Below, piece by piece: positions 46,312-56,489 of a DNA stretch of 64,000 nt (its first letter is position 1; each line of letters begins with the position of its first letter). The DNA comes from Vibrio plantisponsor (GTDB lineage Bacteria; Pseudomonadota; Gammaproteobacteria; Enterobacterales; Vibrionaceae): assembly GCF_013041605.1 (NCBI RefSeq), contig NZ_JABEQC010000006.1, forward strand, positions 211,299 to 275,298, read 5' to 3'. A model generated the notes under the pieces. It saw only the letters and a list, made by a program, of their open reading frames with translations, was not told the DNA's origin and ran no database searches. The position numbers and the translations under genes are program-made.

Positions 46312-46823
46312 TGAAACTGGATGACAAAGTTATTGCAGCCATTGTTGAACGTATCGCAATCCTACTAAGCGAGCGTGAACATGCTGTCTACACCACCACA
46401 CTTCCAGCGCTGGCTTCTCCTGTTGAACTCGGTGTTCTCGCTCGTCATGGCAAGATGATGGTCGAGTCTGTTGATGCCAATAGCATTTTGGCACTGGCTC
46501 GTTGCCAAACAGAGACACCAGAAGTGAAACACTTACTGAAAGTCGTCAGTTTTGGTGTTGAGGTTACTTTAGTCATCCACCCTTCTCTTTGTTCAATGCT
46601 GCCTGTTAAGGCTTTGACTAACTTGCCATTTATTTGGCAAACCAAAGATGGTCAGCCCGTTGTTTTATGGGGGCGTTCTGTTCTGGCTTACGGCGATGTC
46701 TGCCAACTTACCCATTCCGTCGTGGTAACCAGACCAAACACCATAGTTACAGCAATGGCAAAAGACGTAATGACCAAAAATCACATCATTTGGTCCTGCT
46801 CGGAGGACACATTATGGATTTAG
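46308..46823 (+). CDS. pduM: Microcompartment protein PduM
   Basis: 171 residues. PduM is a structural component of the Pdu microcompartment with no known enzymatic function. The N-terminal LDDKVIAAIVERIAILLSER is an amphipathic helix. The remainder has the mixed alpha/beta pattern of the family, with VTLVIHPSLCSMLPVKALTNLPF. The start has two adjacent ATGs; the first is used. It overlaps pduL and pduN. Confidence 0.85.
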   Translation: MMKLDDKVIAAIVERIAILLSEREHAVYTTTLPALASPVELGVLARHGKMMVESVDANSILALARCQTETPEVKHLLKVVSFGVEVTLVIHPSLCSMLPVKALTNLPFIWQTKDGQPVVLWGRSVLAYGDVCQLTHSVVVTRPNTIVTAMAKDVMTKNHIIWSCSEDTLWI

Positions 46824-47098
46824 CAAAAGTAGTCGGCTCAGTGGTTTCGACTCAAAAATCAGAAAGCTTAGTTGGACGCAAATTGCTGCTTGTACAGCCA
46901 GTTGGAACCGACGGTCAGAGCCCTAAAATGCCCGGTTTTCCACCTGAAGTAGCCGTTGATTGTGTGGGCGCAGGTGACGGTGAATTTGTGCTGCTCACCA
47001 GAGGATCGTCAGCCAGAGCTTGCCTGAATAACGATCGCTCCGCAGCCGATTTATGTGTGGTTGCCATCTTAGACTCTTTGTCTGTGTCGGATAAGTAA
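46814..47098 (+). CDS. pduN: Pentameric vertex protein (EutN/CcmL family)
   Basis: 94 residues. DLAKVVGSVVSTQKSESLVGRKLLLVQ opens it (only part quoted here: VVGSVVSTQKSESL), and VDCVGAGDGEFVLLTRGSSAR is the vertex-protein core. It caps the twelve corners of the shell. The ATG follows CGGAGG eight bases ahead; an earlier in-frame ATG inside pduM is rejected because it would add 60 unrelated residues. Confidence 0.93.
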   Translation: MDLAKVVGSVVSTQKSESLVGRKLLLVQPVGTDGQSPKMPGFPPEVAVDCVGAGDGEFVLLTRGSSARACLNNDRSAADLCVVAILDSLSVSDK

Positions 47099-47109
47099 GG
47101 AGAAGTCTC

Positions 47110-48102
47110 GTGGGCATTTACACCAAAACCGGAGACAAAGGCACTACTTCTCTTGTAGGTGGCGTTCGCATAGCAAAAACCGACATACAGGTTGAAGCTT
47201 ACGGAACCGTCGATGAACTCAATGCCAACATCAGTGTCGCTCAGAAAATGGCGACGGTTGTAAGCACAAAACAGCTGCTTGATAGCATTCAATATCAACT
47301 GTTCTATATCGGCGCTGAGCTAGCTTCCCCAGATCTCAACGTTAAATCAGACAATCAGCAGCAAGTGGGTGAACAAGAGATCAAAGCATTAGAAGACGCA
47401 ATTGATGCTGCTATGGCTCAAGTGCCAGCACTGCACAGCTTTGTGTTACCGGGAAGTTCGGTTTCAGGGAGCCAAATGCATCTTGCTCGCGCAGTATCTC
47501 GCCGTGCAGAAAGAAGAGTACTGGCAGTGAACGAAATCAAGCCTGTTCGCCCAGAGCTAATGAAATATCTCAATCGACTCTCTGATGCGCTCTATGCCTT
47601 AGCGCGACTCGAAGACCACGAGAATCAAATTAAATGTGTGATTAGCAAAGTTGCTCAGCGTTACCAAACGCTTACAGCAAACGGCGTACACCACTCTTCG
47701 GCTCAAGACAAGGCAACACAGACTGCGTTGAAACTGTTACAGCTCGCAATAGCAGAAGCCAAACAGATCGGCATTCCTATTGTTTTTGCGCTGGTCGATG
47801 CCCATGGCAACACCATTTTAAGTTATCGCATGCCACACGCTCTCTTAGTCAGCAGCGAATTGGCGCTCAAAAAAGCCTATACCGCCGTGGCTCTAAAAAT
47901 GGCAACTCACGAATTACATAACCTTGTTCAACCGGGTCAACCTCTGTTCCAAATCGAAGCCAGTTGCAGTGATCAATTGGTCTCTTTCGGTGGCGGCTAC
48001 CCTATTTTCGCTGATGGAAAAATCATAGGCGGCATTGGTATTAGTGGCGGCTCGGTTGAAGAAGATATGCAAATAGCGCAAGCCGCATTAAAAGGACTCT
48101 AA
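47110..48102 (+). CDS. pduO: ATP:cob(I)alamin adenosyltransferase PduO
   Basis: 330 residues, two domains. The N-terminal (about 1-180) PduO-type adenosyltransferase shows IYTKTGDKGTTSLVGG (ATP loop) and RRAERRVLAVNEIKP, the Arg-rich catalytic strand. The C-terminal HbpS/GlcG-like domain (from about 200) ends GGGYPIFADGKIIGGIGISGGS. It converts cobalamin to the adenosyl form needed by PduCDE. The start is GTG with GGAG ahead. Confidence 0.95.
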   Translation: MGIYTKTGDKGTTSLVGGVRIAKTDIQVEAYGTVDELNANISVAQKMATVVSTKQLLDSIQYQLFYIGAELASPDLNVKSDNQQQVGEQEIKALEDAIDAAMAQVPALHSFVLPGSSVSGSQMHLARAVSRRAERRVLAVNEIKPVRPELMKYLNRLSDALYALARLEDHENQIKCVISKVAQRYQTLTANGVHHSSAQDKATQTALKLLQLAIAEAKQIGIPIVFALVDAHGNTILSYRMPHALLVSSELALKKAYTAVALKMATHELHNLVQPGQPLFQIEASCSDQLVSFGGGYPIFADGKIIGGIGISGGSVEEDMQIAQAALKGL

Positions 48103-48111
48103 GGAATTATT

Positions 48112-49518
48112 ATGAATAGCACAGAACTCGAAGGAATCATTCGTACCATCCTGACTGAAAAGCTTGCCAGTGAAACAGGGAAAGTATCAAACAGTGAAGC
48201 GCCTAAAAGCATCGCTATCTTTGACGATGTTGACAGCGCAATCAAAGCGGCTAACGATGCCTATCGTCGTTACCATGAACTGCCATTGAAATGCCGTAGT
48301 GCAATCATCGCAACGCTACGCGCAGAGCTGGATGCTGACATTCCTTATCTTGCAGAAGAAGCCGTCAAAGAGACTGGTATGGGTAATGTGGGTCATAAGA
48401 TCTTAAAGAACAAACTGGCTCTGGAAAAAACACCGGGTATTGAAGATCTCAAAACCACAGCGCTGACTGGCGATGACGGTATGGTGTTATTTGAATATTC
48501 GCCATTTGGCGTGATTGGTTCAATCACACCAAGTACCAACCCAACGGAAACTATCATCAACAACAGTATCAGTATGCTCGCGGCGGGTAATGCGATTTAC
48601 TTCAGCCCTCATCCGGGTGCGAAAAATCTTTCAATCTGGTTAATCAAACGTATTGAGAACCTAATCTATAAAACCTGCGGTGTTCATAACTTAGTCGTAA
48701 CGGTTTCTACGCCAAGTTTTGAGAACACCCAGTTAATGATGCAGCACCCCGATATTGCTGTATTAGCCATTACCGGTGGACCTGCAATTGTAACCATGGG
48801 TCTAAAAAGCGGTAAGAAAACTATTGGCGCCGGAGCGGGTAACCCGCCGTGCTTAGTTGACGAAACTGCCGAGATTACTAAAGCCGCGCAGGACATCGTT
48901 TCTGGCGCTTCCCTTGATAACAACATCCCATGTATTGCAGAAAAAGCGGTTGTGGTAGTCAATCAAGTCGCCGACGAACTCATCACGCAGATGGTGGATT
49001 ACGGAGCCCTGCTGATTCGCAGTGCAGAAGATGTCAAAGCGCTTAATGCAGCCTGCATTATTGACGGTGGAATCAATAAAAAACTGATTGGTAAAAGCAC
49101 CACAACCATTCTTGAAGCAGCAGGTCTGCCAGTTCCATTAAAAGAGCCAAAACTGATCATCGTCGAAACCGCAAAAGATGATCCACTTGTGATTCATGAG
49201 CAGCTCATGCCAGTGTTGCCAATAGTTCGAGCAAAAGATTTTGAAGAAGCCTTAGCGATATCGCTCAAAGTCGAAAACGGACTGCACCACACTGCGGTCA
49301 TGCATTCACAGAACGTGTCGCGTTTAAACAAAGTCGCACAGCTGATGCAAACATCGATATTTGTTAAAAACGGACCTTCATACGCAGGTATCGGTTTCGG
49401 AGCTGAAGGGTTTAACACCTTTACGATTGCAACGCCAACGGGTGAAGGAACAACGTCTGCCAGAACCTTCTGCCGACTAAGACGTTGCACGTTAACTAAC
49501 GGCTTTTCAATCCGTTGA
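48112..49518 (+). CDS. pduP: CoA-dependent propionaldehyde dehydrogenase
   Basis: 468 residues of the CoA-acylating aldehyde dehydrogenase group. Propionaldehyde + NAD + CoA gives propionyl-CoA. The N-terminal NSTELEGIIRTILTEKL is the best-known encapsulation peptide type. The catalytic Cys274 is in ASLDNNIPCIAEK, with the Gly-rich AITGGPAIVTMG for NAD. It lies nine bases after pduO with AAGGA ahead of the ATG. Confidence 0.96.
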   Translation: MNSTELEGIIRTILTEKLASETGKVSNSEAPKSIAIFDDVDSAIKAANDAYRRYHELPLKCRSAIIATLRAELDADIPYLAEEAVKETGMGNVGHKILKNKLALEKTPGIEDLKTTALTGDDGMVLFEYSPFGVIGSITPSTNPTETIINNSISMLAAGNAIYFSPHPGAKNLSIWLIKRIENLIYKTCGVHNLVVTVSTPSFENTQLMMQHPDIAVLAITGGPAIVTMGLKSGKKTIGAGAGNPPCLVDETAEITKAAQDIVSGASLDNNIPCIAEKAVVVVNQVADELITQMVDYGALLIRSAEDVKALNAACIIDGGINKKLIGKSTTTILEAAGLPVPLKEPKLIIVETAKDDPLVIHEQLMPVLPIVRAKDFEEALAISLKVENGLHHTAVMHSQNVSRLNKVAQLMQTSIFVKNGPSYAGIGFGAEGFNTFTIATPTGEGTTSARTFCRLRRCTLTNGFSIR

Positions 49519-49535
49519 TTTTGGTGGCGACTACC

Positions 49536-50648
49536 ATGAAACGTTTTTCTATATCAACCGCCATATTTAGTGGTGAAAACAGCCTGAAACGCTTGAACAA
49601 ATATCAGAACAAGCGCGTTTGGATTGTCTGCGATGAGTTTCTCGCTAAAGGCACGCCTATTGAGCGTGTCAAAGCGGAACTCAAAGGCAATGAAATCAGA
49701 GTCTATACCGATATTCAGCCTGATCCGAATGTGTTGACGGTTGTTTCAGGCATGAAAGACCTCATCGCGTTTAAACCTGATGTAGTGATCGGTTTTGGTG
49801 GAGGATCTGCCATTGATGCAGCTAAAGCGATGGTCTTCTTCGCCACCAAATTCGATATCAAGCTTGAACGTTGCATCGCCATACCAACCACCAGCGGTAC
49901 AGGCTCTGAAGTCACTAATGCAACCGTGATCACCGATGAAAACAAAGGCATTAAATACCCAATATTTGATGCCACTATCTACCCTGATGAAGCGATACTG
50001 GACCCTTCGTTTGTCGTTACTGTGCCTCCCCATATCACTGCCAATACGGGGATGGATGTGCTAACACACGCCATCGAAGCTTATGTATCGACCACAGCCA
50101 ATGACTTTAGCGATGCTTTAGCAGAGAAAACCATATCTTTAGTGTTTGAGTACCTACCCACCGCTTGTGTCAAAGGCAATTGTGAGAAAACACGGGAAAA
50201 AATGCACAACGCATCGTGCATGGCAGGCATGGCATTTAGCCAGTCAGGCTTAGGAATAAACCACGCTATCGCGCATCAGTTAGGTGGTAAGTTCCACGTT
50301 GCTCATGGGTTGGCGAACGCAATTTTGTTGCCCCACGTGATTCGTTTCAACGCCAAAAACGATATTCGCGCTCGCAAACGTTACGCACGCATCGCAAAAG
50401 CGTGCCGCTTCTGTCATCCAGATGCGTCCGCTGAAGCCGCTGTGAATCAACTGATCCACAACATCGTCAGATTACAAAAAGAAGTGAAGATAGCCACTTC
50501 ATTACACGTATTAAAAATTACCCGCAGAGACGTTCTCGCCCAAATGGATGCGTTAGTGGAATCCACATTACAAGATTCCACCATGACAACTACTCCGTAT
50601 AAAGCGAACCCGCTGCAGGTGAAACAAATCATAGAGGCAATCCTATGA
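49536..50648 (+). CDS. pduQ: 1-propanol dehydrogenase, iron-type
   Basis: 370-residue group III alcohol dehydrogenase that reduces propionaldehyde to propanol, regenerating NAD inside the shell. FGGGSAIDAAKAM is the NAD loop, and HAIAHQLGGKFHVAHGLANA has the iron-binding His residues. I take the ATG of MKRFSIS, which gives the same length as Salmonella PduQ; a TTG seven codons upstream overlapping pduP is rejected. Confidence 0.93.
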   Translation: MKRFSISTAIFSGENSLKRLNKYQNKRVWIVCDEFLAKGTPIERVKAELKGNEIRVYTDIQPDPNVLTVVSGMKDLIAFKPDVVIGFGGGSAIDAAKAMVFFATKFDIKLERCIAIPTTSGTGSEVTNATVITDENKGIKYPIFDATIYPDEAILDPSFVVTVPPHITANTGMDVLTHAIEAYVSTTANDFSDALAEKTISLVFEYLPTACVKGNCEKTREKMHNASCMAGMAFSQSGLGINHAIAHQLGGKFHVAHGLANAILLPHVIRFNAKNDIRARKRYARIAKACRFCHPDASAEAAVNQLIHNIVRLQKEVKIATSLHVLKITRRDVLAQMDALVESTLQDSTMTTTPYKANPLQVKQIIEAIL

Positions 50649-52027
50649 CCCTAACTAATAGTATGACGGAAACGAAGGAAGCACCGTTACGTGAAATGAA
50701 ATCTCTATCCGCTGAAAAAATCGCGGATATTGCGCGTGAATCTGGCATCGTCGGTGCAGGAGGCGCGGGGTTTCCGACCTATGTGAAGCTGCAATCGAAA
50801 GCTGAAATATTTCTGGTCAATGCCGCTGAATGTGAACCGATGCTGAAAGTCGACCAACAGCTCATGGTGAGCCACGCCCGTAAGCTGATTCAAGGCATTC
50901 GTTATGGAATGAAAGCAACTGGTGCGAAAGAAGGCATCATTGCTCTCAAAGCTAAATACAAAAAAGCAATTGCCACACTTACCCCTCTGCTTACCGACAA
51001 CATCCGTATCCACATTCTGCCAGATGTGTACCCTGCGGGAGACGAAGTCATCACCATTTGGCTTGCTACAGGTCGACGCGTGCCACCGGCACAAATTCCG
51101 ATCAGCATTGGCGTAGTAGTAAACAATGTTCAAACCCTAATTAACCTAGCCAAAGCGATTGATGAAGAAAAGCCCGTCACCCATAGAACGCTCACCATCA
51201 ATGGTGCAGTAAACAAACCAATGACGCTTACTGTTCCTATCGGTACAAAAATGAGTGAGTTGATTGAGCTAGCTGGAGGTTGCACTGTCGACCATCCAGA
51301 GTTCATCAATGGTGGTCCCATGATGGGCAAATACATCTCTGATATCGATGCTCCTGTTACTAAAACCACAGGGGGAATTTTGGTATTTCCCAGAGAACAT
51401 CTGCTTATTCAGCGTCGTCTTAAAACCGATCAACAGATCATCGCGATGGCGAAAACCGTGTGCGAGCAATGCCGCCTTTGTACCGACTTATGCCCAAGAC
51501 ACATCATCGGTCATGAACTATCACCGCATGAACTGGTTAAGTCGATGAGTTACAAACAGTTTGCTAAACCATCAACCTTGCTATCGGCGCTAACCTGCTC
51601 GGAATGCAGTGTTTGTGAAAGCTACGCATGCCCTGTTGAGATTTCGCCTATGCGTATTAACCAGATCTTAAAAGGTGAATTACGCGCTCAAAAAGCAAGA
51701 TACGAAGGTGAAATAGAGCCACAAGATCCGATGGCTGAACATCGTTTAGTCCCTATCGGACGTCTGGTTAAGCGTCTTAATTTACTGCCTTACTACCATG
51801 AAGCACCAATGGTTGAACCTTTGTGGCAACCAGAGTTTGTTTCCATCCCACTGCAACAGCATATCGGTGCTCCTTCTGTTCCTGTTGTCAGTGTTGGTGA
51901 TCATGTTGAAGCCGGAGATTGTATTGCAAAAGCAGCACCTGATGCGCTCAGCGTTGCTCAGCATGCCAGTATCACAGGCACCATAACAGAAGTTGGCACC
52001 AAAGTTATCACAATGCGTCGGGGGTAA
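50645..52027 (+). CDS. pduS: Cobalamin reductase PduS
   Basis: 460 residues related to RnfC/NuoF. The N-terminal GAGGAGFPTYVKLQ is the flavin-binding region. Two 4Fe-4S motifs are Cys273-x2-276-x2-279-x3-283 and Cys318-x2-321-x2-324-x4-329, followed by a SLBB/biotinyl-like C-terminus (VSVGDHVEAGDCIAKA). It reduces cob(III)alamin to feed PduO. GAGG precedes the ATG. The operon position (after pduQ, before pduT) is standard. Confidence 0.94.
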   Translation: MTLTNSMTETKEAPLREMKSLSAEKIADIARESGIVGAGGAGFPTYVKLQSKAEIFLVNAAECEPMLKVDQQLMVSHARKLIQGIRYGMKATGAKEGIIALKAKYKKAIATLTPLLTDNIRIHILPDVYPAGDEVITIWLATGRRVPPAQIPISIGVVVNNVQTLINLAKAIDEEKPVTHRTLTINGAVNKPMTLTVPIGTKMSELIELAGGCTVDHPEFINGGPMMGKYISDIDAPVTKTTGGILVFPREHLLIQRRLKTDQQIIAMAKTVCEQCRLCTDLCPRHIIGHELSPHELVKSMSYKQFAKPSTLLSALTCSECSVCESYACPVEISPMRINQILKGELRAQKARYEGEIEPQDPMAEHRLVPIGRLVKRLNLLPYYHEAPMVEPLWQPEFVSIPLQQHIGAPSVPVVSVGDHVEAGDCIAKAAPDALSVAQHASITGTITEVGTKVITMRRG

Positions 52028-52030
52028 TGT

Positions 52031-52579
52031 ATGCATCATGCAATTGGATTAGTTGAACTCAACAGTATCGCCAAAGGAATCGAAGTTACCGATACGATGC
52101 TAAAAAGCGCCAATGTAGAGCTATTGACAGCGAAAACCATCTGTCCGGGTAAATACATCATTATGGTTGGCGGAGAAATCGCTGCTGTAAAACAGTCGGT
52201 AGAAAATGGAGAACGACAAGGTGAACACATGGCAATTGATAGCTTTGTGCTGCCTAACGTTCACGCCTCTATTCTACCCGCTTTAAGCGGTGTCACAGTC
52301 ACCGACCATAAGCAGTCTATTGGCGTAGTGGAAACCTACAGCGTAGCAACTTGTATTGAAGCCGCAGACGCTGCTATTAAAGCCTCCAACATCGAACTGC
52401 TCAGAATTCATATGGCGTTTGGTATAGGTGGTAAATGCTATTTCGTCGTAAATGGTGATGTTTCTGATGTGCAAACCGCCGTCACTGTCGGCAGTAACCG
52501 AGCAAGCGACAAAGGCTTACTGGTTCACGGCTCTGTGATTGCAAAACCACACCCTGAGTTATGGCGTCAGTTGATGTAA
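52031..52579 (+). CDS. pduT: Fe-S containing trimeric shell protein
   Basis: 182 residues with two BMC domains (about 1-90 and 95-182). Cys38 (KTICPGKY) is the residue that in Citrobacter PduT binds a 4Fe-4S cluster at the trimer pore, so electrons may cross the shell to PduS. It starts with ATG three bases after the pduS stop. Confidence 0.93.
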   Translation: MHHAIGLVELNSIAKGIEVTDTMLKSANVELLTAKTICPGKYIIMVGGEIAAVKQSVENGERQGEHMAIDSFVLPNVHASILPALSGVTVTDHKQSIGVVETYSVATCIEAADAAIKASNIELLRIHMAFGIGGKCYFVVNGDVSDVQTAVTVGSNRASDKGLLVHGSVIAKPHPELWRQLM

Positions 52580-52589
52580 CGAGGTTGCT

Positions 52590-52943
52590 ATGTTCGATAA
52601 CTTAGAAAAAAAAGAGCGCGTTATTCAGGAATACGTACCGGGTAAACAGGTGACACTGGCGCATCTTATCGCCAATCCGAATAAAGCGGTTTACAAGAAA
52701 CTTGGACTGAATGAAGCCGCAAATGCTATCGGTATTATGACGATAACGCCTAGTGAAGGTGCAATCATCGCCAGTGATGTAACGACCAAATCCGGCAATG
52801 TCGAAATCGGCTTTATTGACCGTTTCACCGGTGCGGTAGTGATCACCGGCGACGTATCTGCGGTGGAATATGCGCTTAAACAGGTGATTCATGTGCTGAG
52901 CAATCAACTCAAGTTCACCCCATGCGACATTACTAGGACCTAA
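52590..52943 (+). CDS. pduU: Circularly permuted shell protein
   Basis: 117 residues. An extra N-terminal beta-barrel segment ([22 protein letters not shown]) comes before a permuted BMC domain ([23 protein letters not shown]). In Salmonella PduU the barrel plugs the pore and binds PduV. pduV follows immediately. Confidence 0.94.
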   Translation: MFDNLEKKERVIQEYVPGKQVTLAHLIANPNKAVYKKLGLNEAANAIGIMTITPSEGAIIASDVTTKSGNVEIGFIDRFTGAVVITGDVSAVEYALKQVIHVLSNQLKFTPCDITRT

Positions 52944-53414
52944 ATGATGAAACGTCTGATGTTGGTAGGTCAAACACTGAGTGGCAAAACCACGCTGCTG
53001 CAAAAACTACGCGGCTTACCATTACGTTATCAAAAAACTCAGTCGTTGGAATGTGAAGATCTGTCCATTGATACCCCTGGGGAATACTTGGAAAATCGCT
53101 GTCTCAACAGCGCTCTGATCACCACATCCTACGATGCCGACATCATAGGTTTAGTTCACAGCGCAACAGCCATTCAACAAATGTTCTCCCCTTTGTTTTC
53201 CAGTGCTTTCACCAAGCCTGTGATCGGTATTGTCACTAAAGCCGACGCCCCTGATGCCAGTATTGGAGAAGCCATCGCCCATTTAGCTAATGCAGGTGCA
53301 GACCCCATTTTTGTTACCTCCTCATTCAATGGCGATGGTATTGACGATTTGGTGGATTACCTCAGTGAAACTAAGGATCAACAAGCTTTAGCACTTGTTA
53401 CAGAAAGGAATTAA
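52944..53414 (+). CDS. pduV: Small GTPase-like protein PduV
   Basis: 156 residues of the EutP/PduV family. The P-loop is VGQTLSGKTTL, the G3-like DTPGEYLEN and the G4 TKADAP are seen. It is reported to associate with the outside of the shell and influence movement. The start has two adjacent ATGs; the first follows the pduU stop directly. Confidence 0.92.
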   Translation: MMKRLMLVGQTLSGKTTLLQKLRGLPLRYQKTQSLECEDLSIDTPGEYLENRCLNSALITTSYDADIIGLVHSATAIQQMFSPLFSSAFTKPVIGIVTKADAPDASIGEAIAHLANAGADPIFVTSSFNGDGIDDLVDYLSETKDQQALALVTERN

Positions 53415-53419
53415 GCACG

Positions 53420-54616
53420 ATGTCACTTAACGAAGCATCTCAGAAAATTATCGCCATTAACGCTGGCAGCTCTTCTCTTAAATTTCAGTTGTTTTCAATG
53501 CCTGATGAAGTTTCTCTATGCCAAGGTTTGGTTGAACGTATAGGTTTAGCCGATGCGATTTTTACCATGAAGTTCAACGGACAAAAAGTGAGTAAGACCA
53601 TCAGCATAGCCAACCACCAGCAAGCGGTGGATATGCTGCTTACCAGTTTAATTGAGTACCGAATTGTTGCTGATTTAAAAGAGATACAAGGAGTGGGTCA
53701 TCGAGTGGCACACGGAGGAGAATACTTCCCTGATAGCGCCATCATCAATGAAGACACGATTGAAAAAATCACTCGATTAAGTGACTTGGCACCGTTACAT
53801 AACCCTGTCAACTTAACCGGAATACACGCGTTTAAACAGACGTTGCCCGATGCAAAAGCAGTCGCCGTATTTGACACCTCTTTTCATCAGACCATGGCAA
53901 AACCTGATTACATCTACCCTATTCCGTATGAGTATTACCGTAAGCACGGTATTCGTCGTTATGGGTTTCATGGCACGAGCCACAAGTACGTGGCGAACCA
54001 TTATGCCGAAATGATTGGCAAACCCGTTACTGAATTGAATCTCATCACCTGCCATTTAGGAAACGGCTCCAGTATTTGTGCCATTAAAGGTGGTAAATCG
54101 GTTCATACTTCGATGGGATTTACACCGCTTGCTGGAGTAATGATGGGGACACGTTGTGGAGACATCGATCCTTCTATTCTGCCGTTCCTAGCTGAAAAAG
54201 AATCGCTAACTTTGTCTCAGTTAAACGAGATGATGAATAGCCGCTCAGGTTTTCTGGGAGTATCAGAACTATCTCACGATTGCCGCGATATACAGCAAGC
54301 ATCAAAAACCGATCAACAAGCCAAGTTAGCGTTGGATATGTTTGTCGAACGTGTCCGAGCTTATGTTGGTCAGTATCTGGTTAAGCTAGGTCGTGTTGAC
54401 GCCATTTTATTTACCGGAGGTATCGGGGAAAACTCTACCGATATCCGAGAAAGTGTATGTTGTTCGCTAGAACCACTAGGAATATGCGTCGATGTGAACA
54501 AAAACCGCTCTAAATCAACGATTTTTTCTACACAAGAGAGTTCAATTTCTTTAGCGGTAATTGAGACTAATGAAGAACTAATGATTGCTAAAGACGTCAT
54601 GAGGGTATCACTATGA
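53420..54616 (+). CDS. pduW: Propionate kinase (acetate-kinase family)
   Basis: 398 residues. Makes propionate and ATP from propionyl-phosphate. Motifs: INAGSSSLKFQLF, GHRVAHGGEYF, YGFHGTSHKYV, CHLGNGSSICAI and FTGGIGENS, the ASKHA kinase set. AAGGA lies ahead of the ATG. It closes the fermentative branch after PduL. The operon continues into cobA with a four-base overlap. Confidence 0.95.
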   Translation: MSLNEASQKIIAINAGSSSLKFQLFSMPDEVSLCQGLVERIGLADAIFTMKFNGQKVSKTISIANHQQAVDMLLTSLIEYRIVADLKEIQGVGHRVAHGGEYFPDSAIINEDTIEKITRLSDLAPLHNPVNLTGIHAFKQTLPDAKAVAVFDTSFHQTMAKPDYIYPIPYEYYRKHGIRRYGFHGTSHKYVANHYAEMIGKPVTELNLITCHLGNGSSICAIKGGKSVHTSMGFTPLAGVMMGTRCGDIDPSILPFLAEKESLTLSQLNEMMNSRSGFLGVSELSHDCRDIQQASKTDQQAKLALDMFVERVRAYVGQYLVKLGRVDAILFTGGIGENSTDIRESVCCSLEPLGICVDVNKNRSKSTIFSTQESSISLAVIETNEELMIAKDVMRVSL

Positions 54617-55398
54617 AAGGGAAAGTTTGGTTAGTGGGTGCAGGTCCGGGCGACCCAACACTATTAACAGTAAAAGCGCTGTATTGTATCCGTGAGGCTG
54701 ACGTCATTGTTTACGATAGGCTGGTAAGCAAAGAGATATTGCAGCAAGCACCAAGCAGTTGCCAAATGGTCAATGTGGGTAAGTTACCGAATTTTCACCC
54801 AATTCCTCAAGATGACATCAATGAAACCTTAGTGAATTTCGCCCAACAGGGCTACAATGTCGTGCGTTTGAAAGGTGGTGACCCCTATGTGTTTGGTCGT
54901 GGTGGTGAAGAAGCAGATGCCTTGGTAGAACACGGAATTGAATTTGAAGTGGTTCCGGGAATTAGTTCTGCCATTGGTGGTTTAGCTTATGCGGGTATCC
55001 CTGTCACTCACAGAGATCATGCCTCCTCCTTTCACGTAGTAACAGGACATCTAAAGCAAGGTAAAGATCCACTCGATTGGTCTTTGTATTCTAAACTAGA
55101 TGGCACTCTCGTTATTTTGATGGGTATGAGTCAAATCGAAAACATCTGTCAGCAATTGGTCGACAGCGGCAAAGCTACGGATACTCCCGCAGCGGTGGTT
55201 CGTTATGCTAGCCGTGATAACCAACAAGTGGTTACAGGAACCGTTACTGATATAGCACAGCGCGTGAAAGAAGAAGGCATTACTTCGCCAGCCTTGATAG
55301 TGATTGGCGGCGTTGCTCAGAAACACGCAACACTTTCGTTTAAAGCCACATGTCGTCAAATTAGCGAGTTAGCACAACTTCAACTCGATTTAGCTTAA
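54613..55398 (+). CDS. cobA: Uroporphyrinogen-III C-methyltransferase
   Basis: 261-residue SUMT that adds methyls at C2 and C7 to give precorrin-2, the first step towards B12 and siroheme. [16 protein letters not shown] is the N-terminal loop, RLKGGDPYVFGRGGEEA the substrate loop and VPGISSAIGGLAYAGIPVTHRDHASS the active-site loop. It is a stand-alone SUMT without the CysG dehydrogenase/chelatase domain. In pdu context it feeds CbiK. (Named as in Pseudomonas; it is not the CobA/BtuR adenosyltransferase.). Confidence 0.94.
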   Translation: MKGKVWLVGAGPGDPTLLTVKALYCIREADVIVYDRLVSKEILQQAPSSCQMVNVGKLPNFHPIPQDDINETLVNFAQQGYNVVRLKGGDPYVFGRGGEEADALVEHGIEFEVVPGISSAIGGLAYAGIPVTHRDHASSFHVVTGHLKQGKDPLDWSLYSKLDGTLVILMGMSQIENICQQLVDSGKATDTPAAVVRYASRDNQQVVTGTVTDIAQRVKEEGITSPALIVIGGVAQKHATLSFKATCRQISELAQLQLDLA

Positions 55399-55409
55399 AG
55401 GCAGTCAAT

Positions 55410-56489
55410 ATGGCGATAAGTGGACAACACGGTGGTAATGTCCTGCAAATGGCAAATCAATTTGGTCTCGCTCCCAGCGATGTCATTGATTTCAGTGCAA
55501 ACATCAATCCTCTGGGTATGCCCGGAGGATTAAAGCATCTGCTTGTAGAAAACTTATCGCGCTTAGAGCAATATCCCGATATTGATTACCACCTGCTGCA
55601 TCGTCAGTTGGCTCGTCACCATCAGTGTTCACAAAGCCATGTAATTGCTGGCAATGGCGCAACTGAGCTGATCTTCCTTTGGGCGCAATACGTAAAACCC
55701 CAAAAAGCACTACTTGTGGAACCAAGTTTTGGCGAGTATCGCCGCGCACTCACACGCGTTGGTTGCAAAATCACCAACTACTTGCTGTGTGAAGAGGAAG
55801 AGTTTCGCGTTACCAAACGTATTCTTACTGCTCTTTCGCCCGATCTTGATTGCTTATTCTTGTGTACACCTAATAACCCGACAGGTCTGCAACCTGACCC
55901 AGACTTGTTGACTGAAATCTTAAATCGTTGTGACGTTATGGGCATCAAGCTGTTTGTTGATGAGTCGTTTCTCGACTTTATGCCCGAAACGAAGAGTCTT
56001 TGTAGGTATCTGCCCTGTCACGACAATCTTTACATCTTGCGTTCACTGACCAAGTTTTATGCCCTGCCCGGTTTACGTTTAGGCTACATGCTCTCTTCCG
56101 ACGCAGAGCTTTTACAACAGATCCGCGAGCAAAGAGAACCTTGGACTATCAATGCCCTTGCTGCATTAGCAGGAGAAGTGCTGTTTGATTTCATCACCTA
56201 TCACCAAGCAACCTACAACTGGCTTTTCAAAGAGCAAACTTATCTATTAGGTGAATTGCAACAGTTTGAAAAAATCAAACTCTATAAACCTTCAGCGAAC
56301 TACATTTTTTTTAAACACTTGGATAATCAGTCGGCGCTGCAATCACAGCTAATGAAACACGGCATTTTGATTCGTAGTTGCGCTAACTACCTAGGTTTGG
56401 ACAAGAGCTTTTACCGTGTGGCAATCAAATCAAGAGCAGACAATGAGCGTCTAGTGTCGGCCCTTAAGAAGGTGTTTAATCATGGCTGA
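55410..56489 (+). CDS. cobD: L-threonine-O-3-phosphate decarboxylase
   Basis: 359-residue PLP enzyme of fold type I giving (R)-1-aminopropan-2-ol phosphate, the nucleotide-loop linker of B12. GGNVLQMANQFGLAPSDVIDFSANINPLG opens the family (here only HGGNVLQMA and FSANINPLG are quoted). The PLP Lys lies in LRSLTKFYALPGLRLGYM. Its donor threonine phosphate is made by PduX next door. It overlaps pduX by eight bases. Confidence 0.94.
   Translation: MAISGQHGGNVLQMANQFGLAPSDVIDFSANINPLGMPGGLKHLLVENLSRLEQYPDIDYHLLHRQLARHHQCSQSHVIAGNGATELIFLWAQYVKPQKALLVEPSFGEYRRALTRVGCKITNYLLCEEEEFRVTKRILTALSPDLDCLFLCTPNNPTGLQPDPDLLTEILNRCDVMGIKLFVDESFLDFMPETKSLCRYLPCHDNLYILRSLTKFYALPGLRLGYMLSSDAELLQQIREQREPWTINALAALAGEVLFDFITYHQATYNWLFKEQTYLLGELQQFEKIKLYKPSANYIFFKHLDNQSALQSQLMKHGILIRSCANYLGLDKSFYRVAIKSRADNERLVSALKKVFNHG

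Noticed and set aside
46634..46813. A 60-codon N-terminal extension of PduN inside pduM
   Set aside because: It is unlike the vertex-protein family, and the inner ATG has a strong ribosome site.
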